DNA from: CAVUNY01 sp963768585
Lineage (GTDB): Bacteria > Chloroflexota > Anaerolineae > Anaerolineales > Anaerolineaceae
DNA length: 64,000 bases
Assembly: GCA_963768585.1 (NCBI GenBank)
Contig: CAVYIF010000015.1
Span: 124,001 to 188,000, forward strand
Direction: 5' to 3'
Part shown: one piece after another, positions 8,204 to 15,809 of the stretch
How the letters are laid out: each line of letters begins with the position of its first letter
How positions within the stretch are numbered: the stretch's first letter is position 1
Position numbers and translations under genes: made by a program
Notes under the pieces: model-generated
What the model saw: the letters and a program-made list of their open reading frames with translations, nothing else
Database searches by the model: none
What the model was told of the DNA's origin: nothing

Positions 8204-9334
8204 ATGAAAATCGCCTGCATCAGCGCATCCACAGTGCCTTCGGGCACGGCCAATTCCATCCAGGCTATGAAAGTCTGTCAGTCCCTGGCCCAGGTTGGGA
8301 ACGAGGTGCGCCTGTGGCTGCCCGGCAGTCGTGCTGCCCCATGGGCAGCACTGGCAGAACAGTACGGATTGGAAACCTCATTCCCCATCGACTGGCTGCC
8401 GGCTAACCCGCGCCTGCGCCGCTACGATTTTGCCTGGAATGCGCTGCGCGCCGCCCGGGCCTGGAAGGCTGAAGCCGTCTACACCTGGGTGCCCCAGGCC
8501 GGCTTGCTGGCGCTGTGGGCTGGCCTACCCATGCTGCTGGAACTGCACGACCGCCCCACCGGGCGCATAGGCCCCTGGTTGTTCCGCCAGATTGCCCGCC
8601 ATCCTGGTAAAAAGCGCCTGTTGTTTATCACCCAGGCCCTGCAGCGCACGCTGGAACGCGAGCAAGGCCTGCGCATCCGTCCGGGCGAGGCAGTAATTGC
8701 TCCGGATGGGGTCGATCTTGAGCGCTACACCGGCCTGCCAGATGCCGCTCAAGCCCGCCGCCAGCTTGGGCTGGCGCAAGGTTTGACCGCCGGTTATACC
8801 GGGCATCTTTACCCGGGGCGGGGGATGGATGTGCTGGTCAGCCTGGCCCAGGCTTTTCCTGAGGTCAAATTTTTATGGGTGGGAGGCCGGCCCAATGATG
8901 TGGTCCAATGGCGCACGCGCGCCGCGCAGATGGGCATCACCAACCTGACCCTGACCGGGTTCGTGCCCAACCGGCGCATTCCGCTTTACCAGGCTGCCGC
9001 CGAGATCCTGCTGATGCCATATGAAATCAGCGTCTCGGTCAGCGGCGGCGGCAATACCGCCGATATTTGCAGCCCGATGAAGATGTTCGAATATATGGCC
9101 GCCGGGGGGGCAATCCTCTCCTCAGACCTGCCTGTCCTGCATGAAGTGCTTAACCCAACCTGCGCCATCTTCTGCCCGCCCCAGGATGCGTCGGCCTGGA
9201 TAGAAGCTTTCCGCCAGGTGACGCAAGACGCAGCCCTGCGCGCGCGTCTGGGAACCGCTGCCCGGGCCGCCGTGCAGGGATACGCCTGGCGCCAACGGGC
9301 TCAAAAAAGCCTGCAGCACTTATTCCTGGAATGA
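8204..9334 (+). CDS. Glycosyltransferase family 4
   Basis: A 376-residue GT-B glycosyltransferase. The open frame reaches back into the DUF3788 gene, but the family start MKIACISAS at 8204 is correct. The N-terminal acceptor domain has SGTANSIQAMK; the C-terminal donor domain shows TGHLYPGRGMDVL, then KMFEYMAAGGAILSSDLPVLHEVL, the E-x7-E type retaining-transferase signature. Such enzymes add a hexose from a nucleotide sugar to a lipid-linked or polymer acceptor at the cytoplasmic membrane face. The stop overlaps the next ATG by four bases. Donor and acceptor cannot be told from the sequence. Confidence 0.87.
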   Translation: MKIACISASTVPSGTANSIQAMKVCQSLAQVGNEVRLWLPGSRAAPWAALAEQYGLETSFPIDWLPANPRLRRYDFAWNALRAARAWKAEAVYTWVPQAGLLALWAGLPMLLELHDRPTGRIGPWLFRQIARHPGKKRLLFITQALQRTLEREQGLRIRPGEAVIAPDGVDLERYTGLPDAAQARRQLGLAQGLTAGYTGHLYPGRGMDVLVSLAQAFPEVKFLWVGGRPNDVVQWRTRAAQMGITNLTLTGFVPNRRIPLYQAAAEILLMPYEISVSVSGGGNTADICSPMKMFEYMAAGGAILSSDLPVLHEVLNPTCAIFCPPQDASAWIEAFRQVTQDAALRARLGTAARAAVQGYAWRQRAQKSLQHLFLE

Positions 9335-11568
9335 ACCCACCCATGCCGCCTGAACCTCCTCAACCAGCCCGATCCCGCCTGGACTTGCACGCCGACCTGC
9401 CTGCCGGAACCAGCCTGCGTGTCAGCGTGGAGGGTCAGACCGCAGATGGCAGCCCACTGGCGAGAAAACAAGTTACGCTGGGCGTTGAGGAAGGCCTTTC
9501 CCGGCAAATCGAGCTGGAACCGGCCGCGCAAGCCGGCCTGCGCAGCCGGTTGGCGCAATCCTGGCGCACTGATTGGGCCGTCTGGCTGCTGGTTGGCGCA
9601 CTCGGCGTTTATCTTTTCACCCGGCTGTATGCGCTGGCAGATTACCCGATCTACTTTTTTACCGATGAAGCCAACCAGACTTTGCTGGCGGCGGACCTGC
9701 TGCGCGACAAGCTGCGCAGCCCGACCGGTGAATTCTTACCCACTTACTTCAACAACGTATACCAGTACAACCTGGGCGTATCGGTTTACCTGCAGGTGAT
9801 CCCGGCCATTCTTTTCCCGCGCTCGATCGAGATTACCCGCGGCATATCCGCCCTGGTGACCCTGCTGGCGCCGCTCTGGTTAGGGCTGGCCCTGCTGCGT
9901 GTTTACCGCAGCCCGGCGCCCTGGTTGGGCGTGCTGCTTTTGACAATAACCCCGGCCTGGTTTCTGCATTCGCGGACTGCCTTTGAAACCAGCCTGGCGG
10001 TAACATTTTACGCCGGGTTGCTCTATTATTACTTGCGCTACCGCGCGGGCAGCCCGCGGGCCGTGTATGGGGCAGTGCTGTGCGCTGCGCTGGCTTTTTA
10101 CAGCTACAGCCCGGCCCAGGTGGTGGTAGCCGTCACGTTGATCTTGTGGGGCGTGTTTGACCTGCGCTTTCACTGGCAAAACCGGGCCTTCCTGCTGCGC
10201 GCCGCAGGGCTTGGCCTGTTGTGTTTGCTGCCCTATGCACGCTTCCAACTGCTGCACCCTAATGAAACCCTGCACCATCTCACCCAGCTGGGGGCTTTGG
10301 TCAACCAGTCGCTGCCCTGGACGCAGAAGGTAGCTTCCTATTTTCAGGAATACCTGCACGGCCTGAGCCCAATCTTCTGGTATGCGCCCGGACAGGATTT
10401 GGCACGCCACATCATGGGCAATTTCGGCAACCTGCTGATCTTCACCTTTCCCCTGGGCATGGCTGCGGTCGGGCTGGCAGTCTGGCGCTGGCGGCGCTGG
10501 GAATACCGCATTCCGCTGCTGGCGCTGCTGGCGGTGCCCGGCGGGGCGGCCCTGGTGGGAATTGGGGTCACGCGCACCCTGTTCATGGTCATCCCGATAG
10601 CGCTGCTCACTGCCTTGTTGAGTGGAGAACTGCTGGAATGGGCCGCCCGCCGCTGGCATATCAGCCGGCTGTTTCTAAGCGCAGAGGTATGGACCATCCT
10701 GTCTGGCTTCGCTATTTTTTTGCTTTATGCCGCGTTGACCTTCGGCCCAACCTGGTCCACCGATTACGGCATGGGGGGGATGCAGTACGGCGCGCGCCAG
10801 GTGTTTGGCGAGGCACAGCGTTATGCCCGGGACCATCCCGGCGCGCAGGTCTTTATCTCTTCCTCCTGGGCCAACGGGACAGATGTGCTCGCTCGTTTTT
10901 TCCTGCCGGACCCTTCGCCGGTGCAGATCGAAGGGATCGACCATTGGCTGGAACAAAAACAGCCCCTGAACGACGATATGCTGTTCATTCTGCCGCCCGA
11001 AGAACTGGAGCGTGCCCAGAAAAGCGACAAATTCAGCCTGATCGATGTGACAGGCACCCTGCCCTGGCCCGACGGTAGGCCGGGTTTTTACCTGCTCCAC
11101 CTGCGCTATGTGGACCAGATTGACCAGATCATGGCTGCCGAGTTGGAAGACCGGCACACGCTGCAAACGGCTTCTTTGGTTGTCGGGAACCAGCCGGCGC
11201 TGGTACAATATTCCCGCCTGGACATCGGTCAAATCAAGAATATTTTCGATGGCGACCTGCAGACCTTTTTGCGCACCATGGTTTCCAACCCGCTGGAACT
11301 GCACATCGCGTTTGACAGTCCGCGGCAGATGAAAGGCCTGCTCCTGCAGATTGGCGGAGAAGCCAGCATCCTGGATGTTTCAGTGGATGTGGCCGGCTCT
11401 AATCAACCATCGCAGTGGCGCCTGCAGGTGGACGAAAATCCGCTGCCGCGCCCCCTGTCGCTGGATTTTGAAGGCGAGCTGGCTGTACTCCGGCTGAATA
11501 TTCTTCTAAAAAATACGTACAACGATGAACCGGCGCATGTGCACCTTTGGGAAGTAACCCTTCAATGA
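9331..11568 (+). CDS. GT39/ArnT-like membrane glycosyltransferase with unusual N-terminus
   Basis: A 745-residue protein. Residues 1-75 form a soluble Pro-rich and beta-like segment. A multi-span membrane region follows (about 10-11 segments between 85 and 470), then a large extracytoplasmic C-terminal region ending with a beta-rich domain (about 620-745) resembling a galactose-binding or discoidin-like fold. The first loop has YFFTDEANQTLLAADLL, an acidic motif of the type used for catalysis in GT-C enzymes of the GT39/PMT/ArnT group, which transfer sugar from a polyprenyl phosphate donor outside the membrane. It overlaps the GT4 gene by four bases. The N-terminal and C-terminal soluble parts are unusual and their role is not known. 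Confidence 0.72.
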   Translation: MNPPMPPEPPQPARSRLDLHADLPAGTSLRVSVEGQTADGSPLARKQVTLGVEEGLSRQIELEPAAQAGLRSRLAQSWRTDWAVWLLVGALGVYLFTRLYALADYPIYFFTDEANQTLLAADLLRDKLRSPTGEFLPTYFNNVYQYNLGVSVYLQVIPAILFPRSIEITRGISALVTLLAPLWLGLALLRVYRSPAPWLGVLLLTITPAWFLHSRTAFETSLAVTFYAGLLYYYLRYRAGSPRAVYGAVLCAALAFYSYSPAQVVVAVTLILWGVFDLRFHWQNRAFLLRAAGLGLLCLLPYARFQLLHPNETLHHLTQLGALVNQSLPWTQKVASYFQEYLHGLSPIFWYAPGQDLARHIMGNFGNLLIFTFPLGMAAVGLAVWRWRRWEYRIPLLALLAVPGGAALVGIGVTRTLFMVIPIALLTALLSGELLEWAARRWHISRLFLSAEVWTILSGFAIFLLYAALTFGPTWSTDYGMGGMQYGARQVFGEAQRYARDHPGAQVFISSSWANGTDVLARFFLPDPSPVQIEGIDHWLEQKQPLNDDMLFILPPEELERAQKSDKFSLIDVTGTLPWPDGRPGFYLLHLRYVDQIDQIMAAELEDRHTLQTASLVVGNQPALVQYSRLDIGQIKNIFDGDLQTFLRTMVSNPLELHIAFDSPRQMKGLLLQIGGEASILDVSVDVAGSNQPSQWRLQVDENPLPRPLSLDFEGELAVLRLNILLKNTYNDEPAHVHLWEVTLQ

Positions 11569-11596
11569 GGCCTGGCAGGCGCTGAACAAGGAATAT

Positions 11597-12016
11597 ATGG
11601 ATCAAAAACCAGGAAGAACTTTTGAATTGTGGCTGTTGGCGCTGGGCCTGTTGTTTGCTTCGCTGACCGGCTGGCTGCGCCTGCAGTTTGTGATTACCGC
11701 CTGGGATTTTTTAAGCCAGACCGGTATCAGGCCGGGACCGCTTTACCAGGCGATTATGGGGGCCGTGTGGGGATTGGCAGGTTTGGTTTGTGCCGCCGGA
11801 CTGCTGCTGCGCCAGCGCTGGGCGCCGCCGGTGACGCGCATCACCGTGCTGGGGTTGGCAGGCTGGTATTGGTTGGATTTGCTGGCGCTGACGCGCAGCC
11901 CTGACACCCTCGACAACTGGCCTTATATGCTGGTCGTCACCCTGGCCTGCATTGTGTATACCCTGATCGTGCTGGCCCTGAACAGCCAGAAACGCTTCTT
12001 CGGATCGCAGCAGTGA
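11597..12016 (+). CDS. Small four-helix membrane protein, unrecognised
   Basis: A 139-residue protein with four predicted hydrophobic helices (about 10-30, 48-68, 80-100, 113-130), a short cytoplasmic start and a C-terminal SQKRFFGSQQ tail. I do not recognise the family. ATG 11597 follows AAGGAA. It is 28 bases after the GT39-like gene and nine bases before the methyltransferase, so it probably belongs to the same transcript, and a membrane accessory role in polymer assembly is possible but unproven. Confidence 0.6.
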   Translation: MDQKPGRTFELWLLALGLLFASLTGWLRLQFVITAWDFLSQTGIRPGPLYQAIMGAVWGLAGLVCAAGLLLRQRWAPPVTRITVLGLAGWYWLDLLALTRSPDTLDNWPYMLVVTLACIVYTLIVLALNSQKRFFGSQQ

Positions 12017-12025
12017 TCGCCTTAA

Positions 12026-12679
12026 ATGGAAAATATGAAAAGCTATCTCCACTTCGATAATACGCCTCCCGCTCCGCTTCCGCCTGAATTCTCCGGCGAT
12101 GATGTGCGCTTTCCGCAAAATTTTGCCCGCCATTTCATCCAGGAGTACACCCAAACCGGCCAGGTAGTTTTCGACCCCTTCGCCGGTTTTGGTACCACCC
12201 TTTTAACCGCCGAATCATTGGACCGCATCCCATCCGGGATCGAATTCGATCCCCGCCGCGCTGCCTACATTCAGTCCCGGCTGCAGCGCCCCGAGAGTCT
12301 GATCCAGGGCGACGCGCGCCGAATGGCCGAATATGACCTTCCTTACTTCGATTTCTCGCTTACCTCTCCCCCGTACATGAGTAAAAATGATCCTGAAGAT
12401 CCGTTCAGCGCCTATACCCAGGCGGGCCGTGGTTACCCGGCTTATCTGCAAGATCTTCAGCAAATTTATACGCAAGTTCGTCAAAAAATGAACCCTGACG
12501 CCCACGTCGTTGTCGAGGTTTCCAATCTAAAAGACCTGCTCTCAGTCACCACCCTGGCCTGGGACGTAGCCGCCGCGCTCTCGCAGGTGCTCACCTTCGA
12601 AGGCGAAATCGTCCTCGCCTGGGACCACTATTACGGCTATGGCTACGATCACAGCTATGCGCTGGTCTTTTCCAGGTAA
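12026..12679 (+). CDS. SPPY-type DNA methyltransferase-like protein
   Basis: A 217-residue Rossmann methyltransferase with the SAM-binding motif FDPFAGFGTTLL at residues 49-60 and the catalytic motif TSPPY at 113-117. The motif order, SAM site first and SPPY second, fits the gamma or alpha arrangement of amino-methyltransferases, which methylate exocyclic amino groups (N4-cytosine or N6-adenine). No target recognition domain is evident in so short a protein, and no restriction endonuclease is near it. It could be a solitary DNA methylase or an RNA-directed relative. The start MENMKSY at 12026 lacks a strong ribosome binding site; M4 at 12035 is an alternative. Confidence 0.75.
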   Translation: MENMKSYLHFDNTPPAPLPPEFSGDDVRFPQNFARHFIQEYTQTGQVVFDPFAGFGTTLLTAESLDRIPSGIEFDPRRAAYIQSRLQRPESLIQGDARRMAEYDLPYFDFSLTSPPYMSKNDPEDPFSAYTQAGRGYPAYLQDLQQIYTQVRQKMNPDAHVVVEVSNLKDLLSVTTLAWDVAAALSQVLTFEGEIVLAWDHYYGYGYDHSYALVFSR

Positions 12680-12699
12680 CTTCGGAATATTTATAATGC

Positions 12700-12732
12700 G
12701 GAGTTGACCCAAAATTCTTTTGGGTCAACTCC
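12700..12732. terminator. Bidirectional hairpin terminator between convergent genes
   Basis: A perfect 15-bp inverted repeat (GGAGTTGACCCAAAA, then its complement, with a three-base TTC loop) lies between the convergent methyltransferase and GH4 genes. The stem itself ends in A/T tracts next to the loop, so a U-rich 3' tract is not strong, but position and symmetry make a shared transcription end likely. Confidence 0.7.
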
Positions 12733-12744
12733 ATCAGAAAAAGA

Positions 12745-14292
12745 TTATTTGGTCAGTTTGCCTTTATCGGCGGCATCGGCATTGGCCGCCGCAGCAGCCC
12801 GGTCAACCGCCATTTCTTCCACCGTCTTGGTATGCAGGCGCGCCGCGCCCTGGGTTTCCACTGTCTTGACCCGTTTTCCGCTGCGCACGGCTTCTTCAAG
12901 ACGAGCCCCGGCGGCGGGGATGGCGGCGGCGAAATTGGGCAGCCACTCAGCCTGAGCCACCAGCATCTCATCCGTCATCTGCCAGACTTCCTCCGGATTG
13001 CACACCGCGCCGACCAGTGGATCGTGCAGCATGGCCTGCTTAAGCAAGGTCACATCGCCGCGCACTGCGGCTTCCACACTCAACTTCTGCACCTGCAGTG
13101 ATGCCGAGAGGGTGGGCACGGTCGCCAGCGGCAGGTCGCCAATCACCGGCATATTGATCCCGGTGCGGTCCACATAGCCGGGGATTTCGATCACGCAGCC
13201 ATCCGGCAGGTTGGTGATGTGCCCGCGATTGACCACATTGAAATGCCCGCGGTAGATTCGCCCGGTTTCGAGGCCCTCGATGATAAAAGAGCCGTGTTCT
13301 TCGCTGCGCTTGTAGGTCGCCAGATCGAGGCCGGGTTCCTTGAGCCAGTTGGGGAAATCGGTTTCAAACCAGTTGCGGCCTTCGGTGCATACCCGCAGGT
13401 AGCCGCCGGTCTCGCCGTTGATCCAGGATGACAGGTCGATCCACTGCGGAATTTCGGCCGTGCGTTTGCGGTACCAGGGCAGATACTCGCTGAGATGCCC
13501 ATTCGATTCGGTGCTGTAATACCCGATGCGGCGCAGCACGTCGATGCGCACCTTTTCGGTCTCGGAGAATTTGGGGTGATTCTCGAACAGCTCCAGCAGG
13601 TAGGGCAGCATGTCGATCCCGTTCCATTCCACCTGGATAAACCAGGTCTGGTGGTTCAGGCCGGCCGCGATCACGTGCACATCCCGCCGGTGCAGTTTGG
13701 CATCTTCGGGCAGCAACCCTTGAGCCTTGGCCCATCGCTCCACGCAGTCGGTGATCTGCCAATGGGCGCCCTGCACCCCGTGGCACAGGCCAATGGTCTT
13801 TACCCCGCCGTACTGGTTGCAGGCCCAGGTGTTCATGGCCATCGGGTTCGAGTAATTGAGGAAAATCGCATCCGGTTTGGCCAGGGCGCGAATATCCTTG
13901 CAGACGTCGAGCAGTACCGGAATGGTGCGCTGCCCGTACATGATCCCGCCCGCACATAAAGTATCGCCCACACACTGGTCGACGCCGTATTTTAATGGAA
14001 TGTCAATATCCAGCTGGAAGGCCCTCAGCCCGCCCACCCGCATGGTCGAAACCACGTAATCCGCATCCGTGATCGCCTCCTGGCGGTTCAGAGTGGAAAC
14101 TAATTTGGCCGGAACCCCGCTGGTCTGGATATCCTTCTGGCAAAGCTGGGTGACCATATCCAGATTGCTTTGAGACAAATCCATGAATGCAAATGTGGTA
14201 TCCTGCAGTTCGGGCACGGTTAGCATGTCGCGCATTAACCGCCGGGTAAACCCGATCGAACCCGCCCCAATAAATGCAATTTTGATCGCCAT
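12745..14292 (-). CDS. Family 4 glycoside hydrolase (alpha-galactosidase-like)
   Basis: A 515-residue GH4 enzyme. The NAD-binding motif GAGSIGFTRRL is at 9-19. Other family positions are FLNYSNPMAMNTW at 144-156, the metal-binding cysteine C170 in GLCHGVQG, and the metal-binding histidine H214 in GLNHQTWF. GH4 enzymes need NAD+ and a divalent metal and cleave glycosides by redox elimination in the cytoplasm. The CHGVQG form and length place it with alpha-galactosidases or alpha-glucuronidases, not 6-phospho-glycosidases, but substrate is inferred. The last 70 residues are Ala/Lys-rich and beyond the usual family end. It is the last gene of the opp block on the minus strand, separated from the previous gene by a hairpin, so its substrate probably enters through that transporter. 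Confidence 0.85.
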   Translation of the reverse strand: MAIKIAFIGAGSIGFTRRLMRDMLTVPELQDTTFAFMDLSQSNLDMVTQLCQKDIQTSGVPAKLVSTLNRQEAITDADYVVSTMRVGGLRAFQLDIDIPLKYGVDQCVGDTLCAGGIMYGQRTIPVLLDVCKDIRALAKPDAIFLNYSNPMAMNTWACNQYGGVKTIGLCHGVQGAHWQITDCVERWAKAQGLLPEDAKLHRRDVHVIAAGLNHQTWFIQVEWNGIDMLPYLLELFENHPKFSETEKVRIDVLRRIGYYSTESNGHLSEYLPWYRKRTAEIPQWIDLSSWINGETGGYLRVCTEGRNWFETDFPNWLKEPGLDLATYKRSEEHGSFIIEGLETGRIYRGHFNVVNRGHITNLPDGCVIEIPGYVDRTGINMPVIGDLPLATVPTLSASLQVQKLSVEAAVRGDVTLLKQAMLHDPLVGAVCNPEEVWQMTDEMLVAQAEWLPNFAAAIPAAGARLEEAVRSGKRVKTVETQGAARLHTKTVEEMAVDRAAAAANADAADKGKLTK

Positions 14293-14338
14293 ATCTTAAT
14301 CCTTTCAAAACTTCCTTATGCTAAAAGATTTGTTCCAA

Positions 14339-14367
14339 AATTTAAGGTGGCTAAGCCACCTTAAATT
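14339..14367 (-). terminator. Perfect 13-bp hairpin upstream of GH4
   Basis: Arms AATTTAAGGTGGC and its complement with a TAA loop lie in the 134-base gap between the DUF4870-like gene and the GH4 gene. On the minus strand the stem ends in TTTT. This may be a weak terminator or processing site that reduces read-through into GH4. A separate GH4 promoter is not evident. Confidence 0.5.
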
Positions 14368-14426
14368 GAAATCTTATCTACACCCTGAAACGCCTGGTTT
14401 CGCCGCTAAAAAAGAACCCTTCTTAT

Positions 14427-14774
14427 TTACAGCGGAACCCACTTCGCGAAACCGCCGAAGAAAGGCAGTTGATCCATCCGGCCGCGGGCCGCGTTGACCA
14501 GCCCAATCACCAGAGCAATCACTGCCACGATCCACACCGTAATCACCAGGGTAAAGAGCGCGATGCCGATCACATTCCCAAATGGAATCCAGGTCAGCAC
14601 CCAGGTGACGACCCCCCAGGCCAGCACACTGAATACCATCCCGATTACCAGGCCGATCGACTGCCGCAGATGAAACACTGCCAGTTCACTCCTGCGTTGG
14701 GCGAACAGCACATACAACCACCCGATCACCGGAATATAGGCAATGACTGCCGAGAATCGTTGTGAGTTGTTCAT
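14427..14774 (-). CDS. Small membrane protein, DUF4870-like
   Basis: A 115-residue protein with three hydrophobic helices (about 9-25, 38-62, 70-98). It opens with RFSAVIAYIPVIGWLYVLFAQRRSELAVFHLRQS, where the sequence Y-I-P-x-I-G-W and FHLRQS match the DUF4870/YtjA-like group of small membrane proteins of unknown function. The open frame extends further upstream into oppF, but ATG at 14774 is the family start and overlaps the oppF stop by four bases. Coupling to oppF places it in the transport operon; whether it assists the transporter is unknown. Confidence 0.7.
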   Translation of the reverse strand: MNNSQRFSAVIAYIPVIGWLYVLFAQRRSELAVFHLRQSIGLVIGMVFSVLAWGVVTWVLTWIPFGNVIGIALFTLVITVWIVAVIALVIGLVNAARGRMDQLPFFGGFAKWVPL

Positions 14775-15796
14775 CCTAAATCTCCAATGCCTTTTAAGCT
14801 GAGTTCCTTTGCAAACAGGCAGCTCACAAAACGCCCGGGCTTGATTTCTTCCAGTTCGGGAACCTGGGTCGCACATACCGGCTGGGCATAGCCGCAGCGC
14901 GGGTGGAAAATGCAGCCTGAGGGTGGGTTAGCCGGGCTGGGTACATCTCCTTCCAGCCGGATGCGCTCGTGATGAATATCCGGGTCGGCCGGTGGGATGG
15001 CCGAAAGCAGAGCTTCGGTGTAGGGGTGGAAGGGCTGGCCCAGCAGTTCGCCGGTTTCGGCCAGCTCGACAATTTTGCCGACATACATCACGGCGATGCG
15101 GTCCGAGATGTGCTCGACCACCGAAAGATCATGGGCGATAAAAATGATTGTCAGTCCTAAATCTGCCTGCAGTTCCTGCAGCAGGTTCAACACCTGGGCC
15201 TGCACCGACACATCCAGCGCGGAAACCGGTTCATCCGCCACCACCAGGCGCGGGTTGAGCGACAGGGTGCGCGCCAGGCCGATGCGCTGGCGCTGCCCGC
15301 CGGAAAATTCATGCGGGTAGCGGCGCATATAAGCCGGGTTCAAACCCACCGAAGTCATTAATTCGGCCACGCGCAGTTCGGCTTCTTTCCCGTGCGCCAC
15401 ATTGTGAATCTCTAGCGGTTCGCCGATCAGGTCTTTGACCGTCATGCGCGGGTTTAGCGAACTGAACGGGTCCTGGAAAATCATGCGCATCTCCTGGCGC
15501 AGCGGTTTCATATCGCGCAGCTTGATGCGGGCAATATCCACCCATTCCCCATTCTTGCGATGGAAGCGAATTTCACCGGAAGTGGGATTGTAGAGCCGCA
15601 GGATGGTGCGGCCGACCGTGGTCTTGCCGCAGCCGCTTTCTCCCACCAGCCCCAGCACCTCGCGTTCGCGCAATGCCAGGCTGACTCCATCCACCGCTTT
15701 GACATATCCCGTCACGCGTTGGAACAACCCGCCGTACATGGGGAAATGCATTTTCAGATCTTTGATTTCCAGGATGTTGTTTTGTGATTCAGCCAT
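14771..15796 (-). CDS. oppF: Oligopeptide/dipeptide-type ABC transporter ATP-binding protein
   Basis: A 341-residue ATPase of the OppF type. Walker A is GESGCGKTT, the ABC signature is FSGGQRQRIGLARTL, and Walker B is LVVADEPVSALDV. The C-terminal oligopeptide-transporter extension contains a CxxHPRCGYAQPVC cluster, the cysteine-rich segment of this subfamily. It energises import of peptides or, in Thermotogae and many Anaerolineae, of oligosaccharides. It partners with OppD, OppB, OppC and OppA of the same block, and lies directly after the cytochrome gene with a 13-base gap. The neighbouring GH4 gene points to a glycoside substrate, not a peptide. Confidence 0.9.
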   Translation of the reverse strand: MAESQNNILEIKDLKMHFPMYGGLFQRVTGYVKAVDGVSLALREREVLGLVGESGCGKTTVGRTILRLYNPTSGEIRFHRKNGEWVDIARIKLRDMKPLRQEMRMIFQDPFSSLNPRMTVKDLIGEPLEIHNVAHGKEAELRVAELMTSVGLNPAYMRRYPHEFSGGQRQRIGLARTLSLNPRLVVADEPVSALDVSVQAQVLNLLQELQADLGLTIIFIAHDLSVVEHISDRIAVMYVGKIVELAETGELLGQPFHPYTEALLSAIPPADPDIHHERIRLEGDVPSPANPPSGCIFHPRCGYAQPVCATQVPELEEIKPGRFVSCLFAKELSLKGIGDLG

Positions 15797-15809
15797 AGTT
15801 TGGGTCCAC

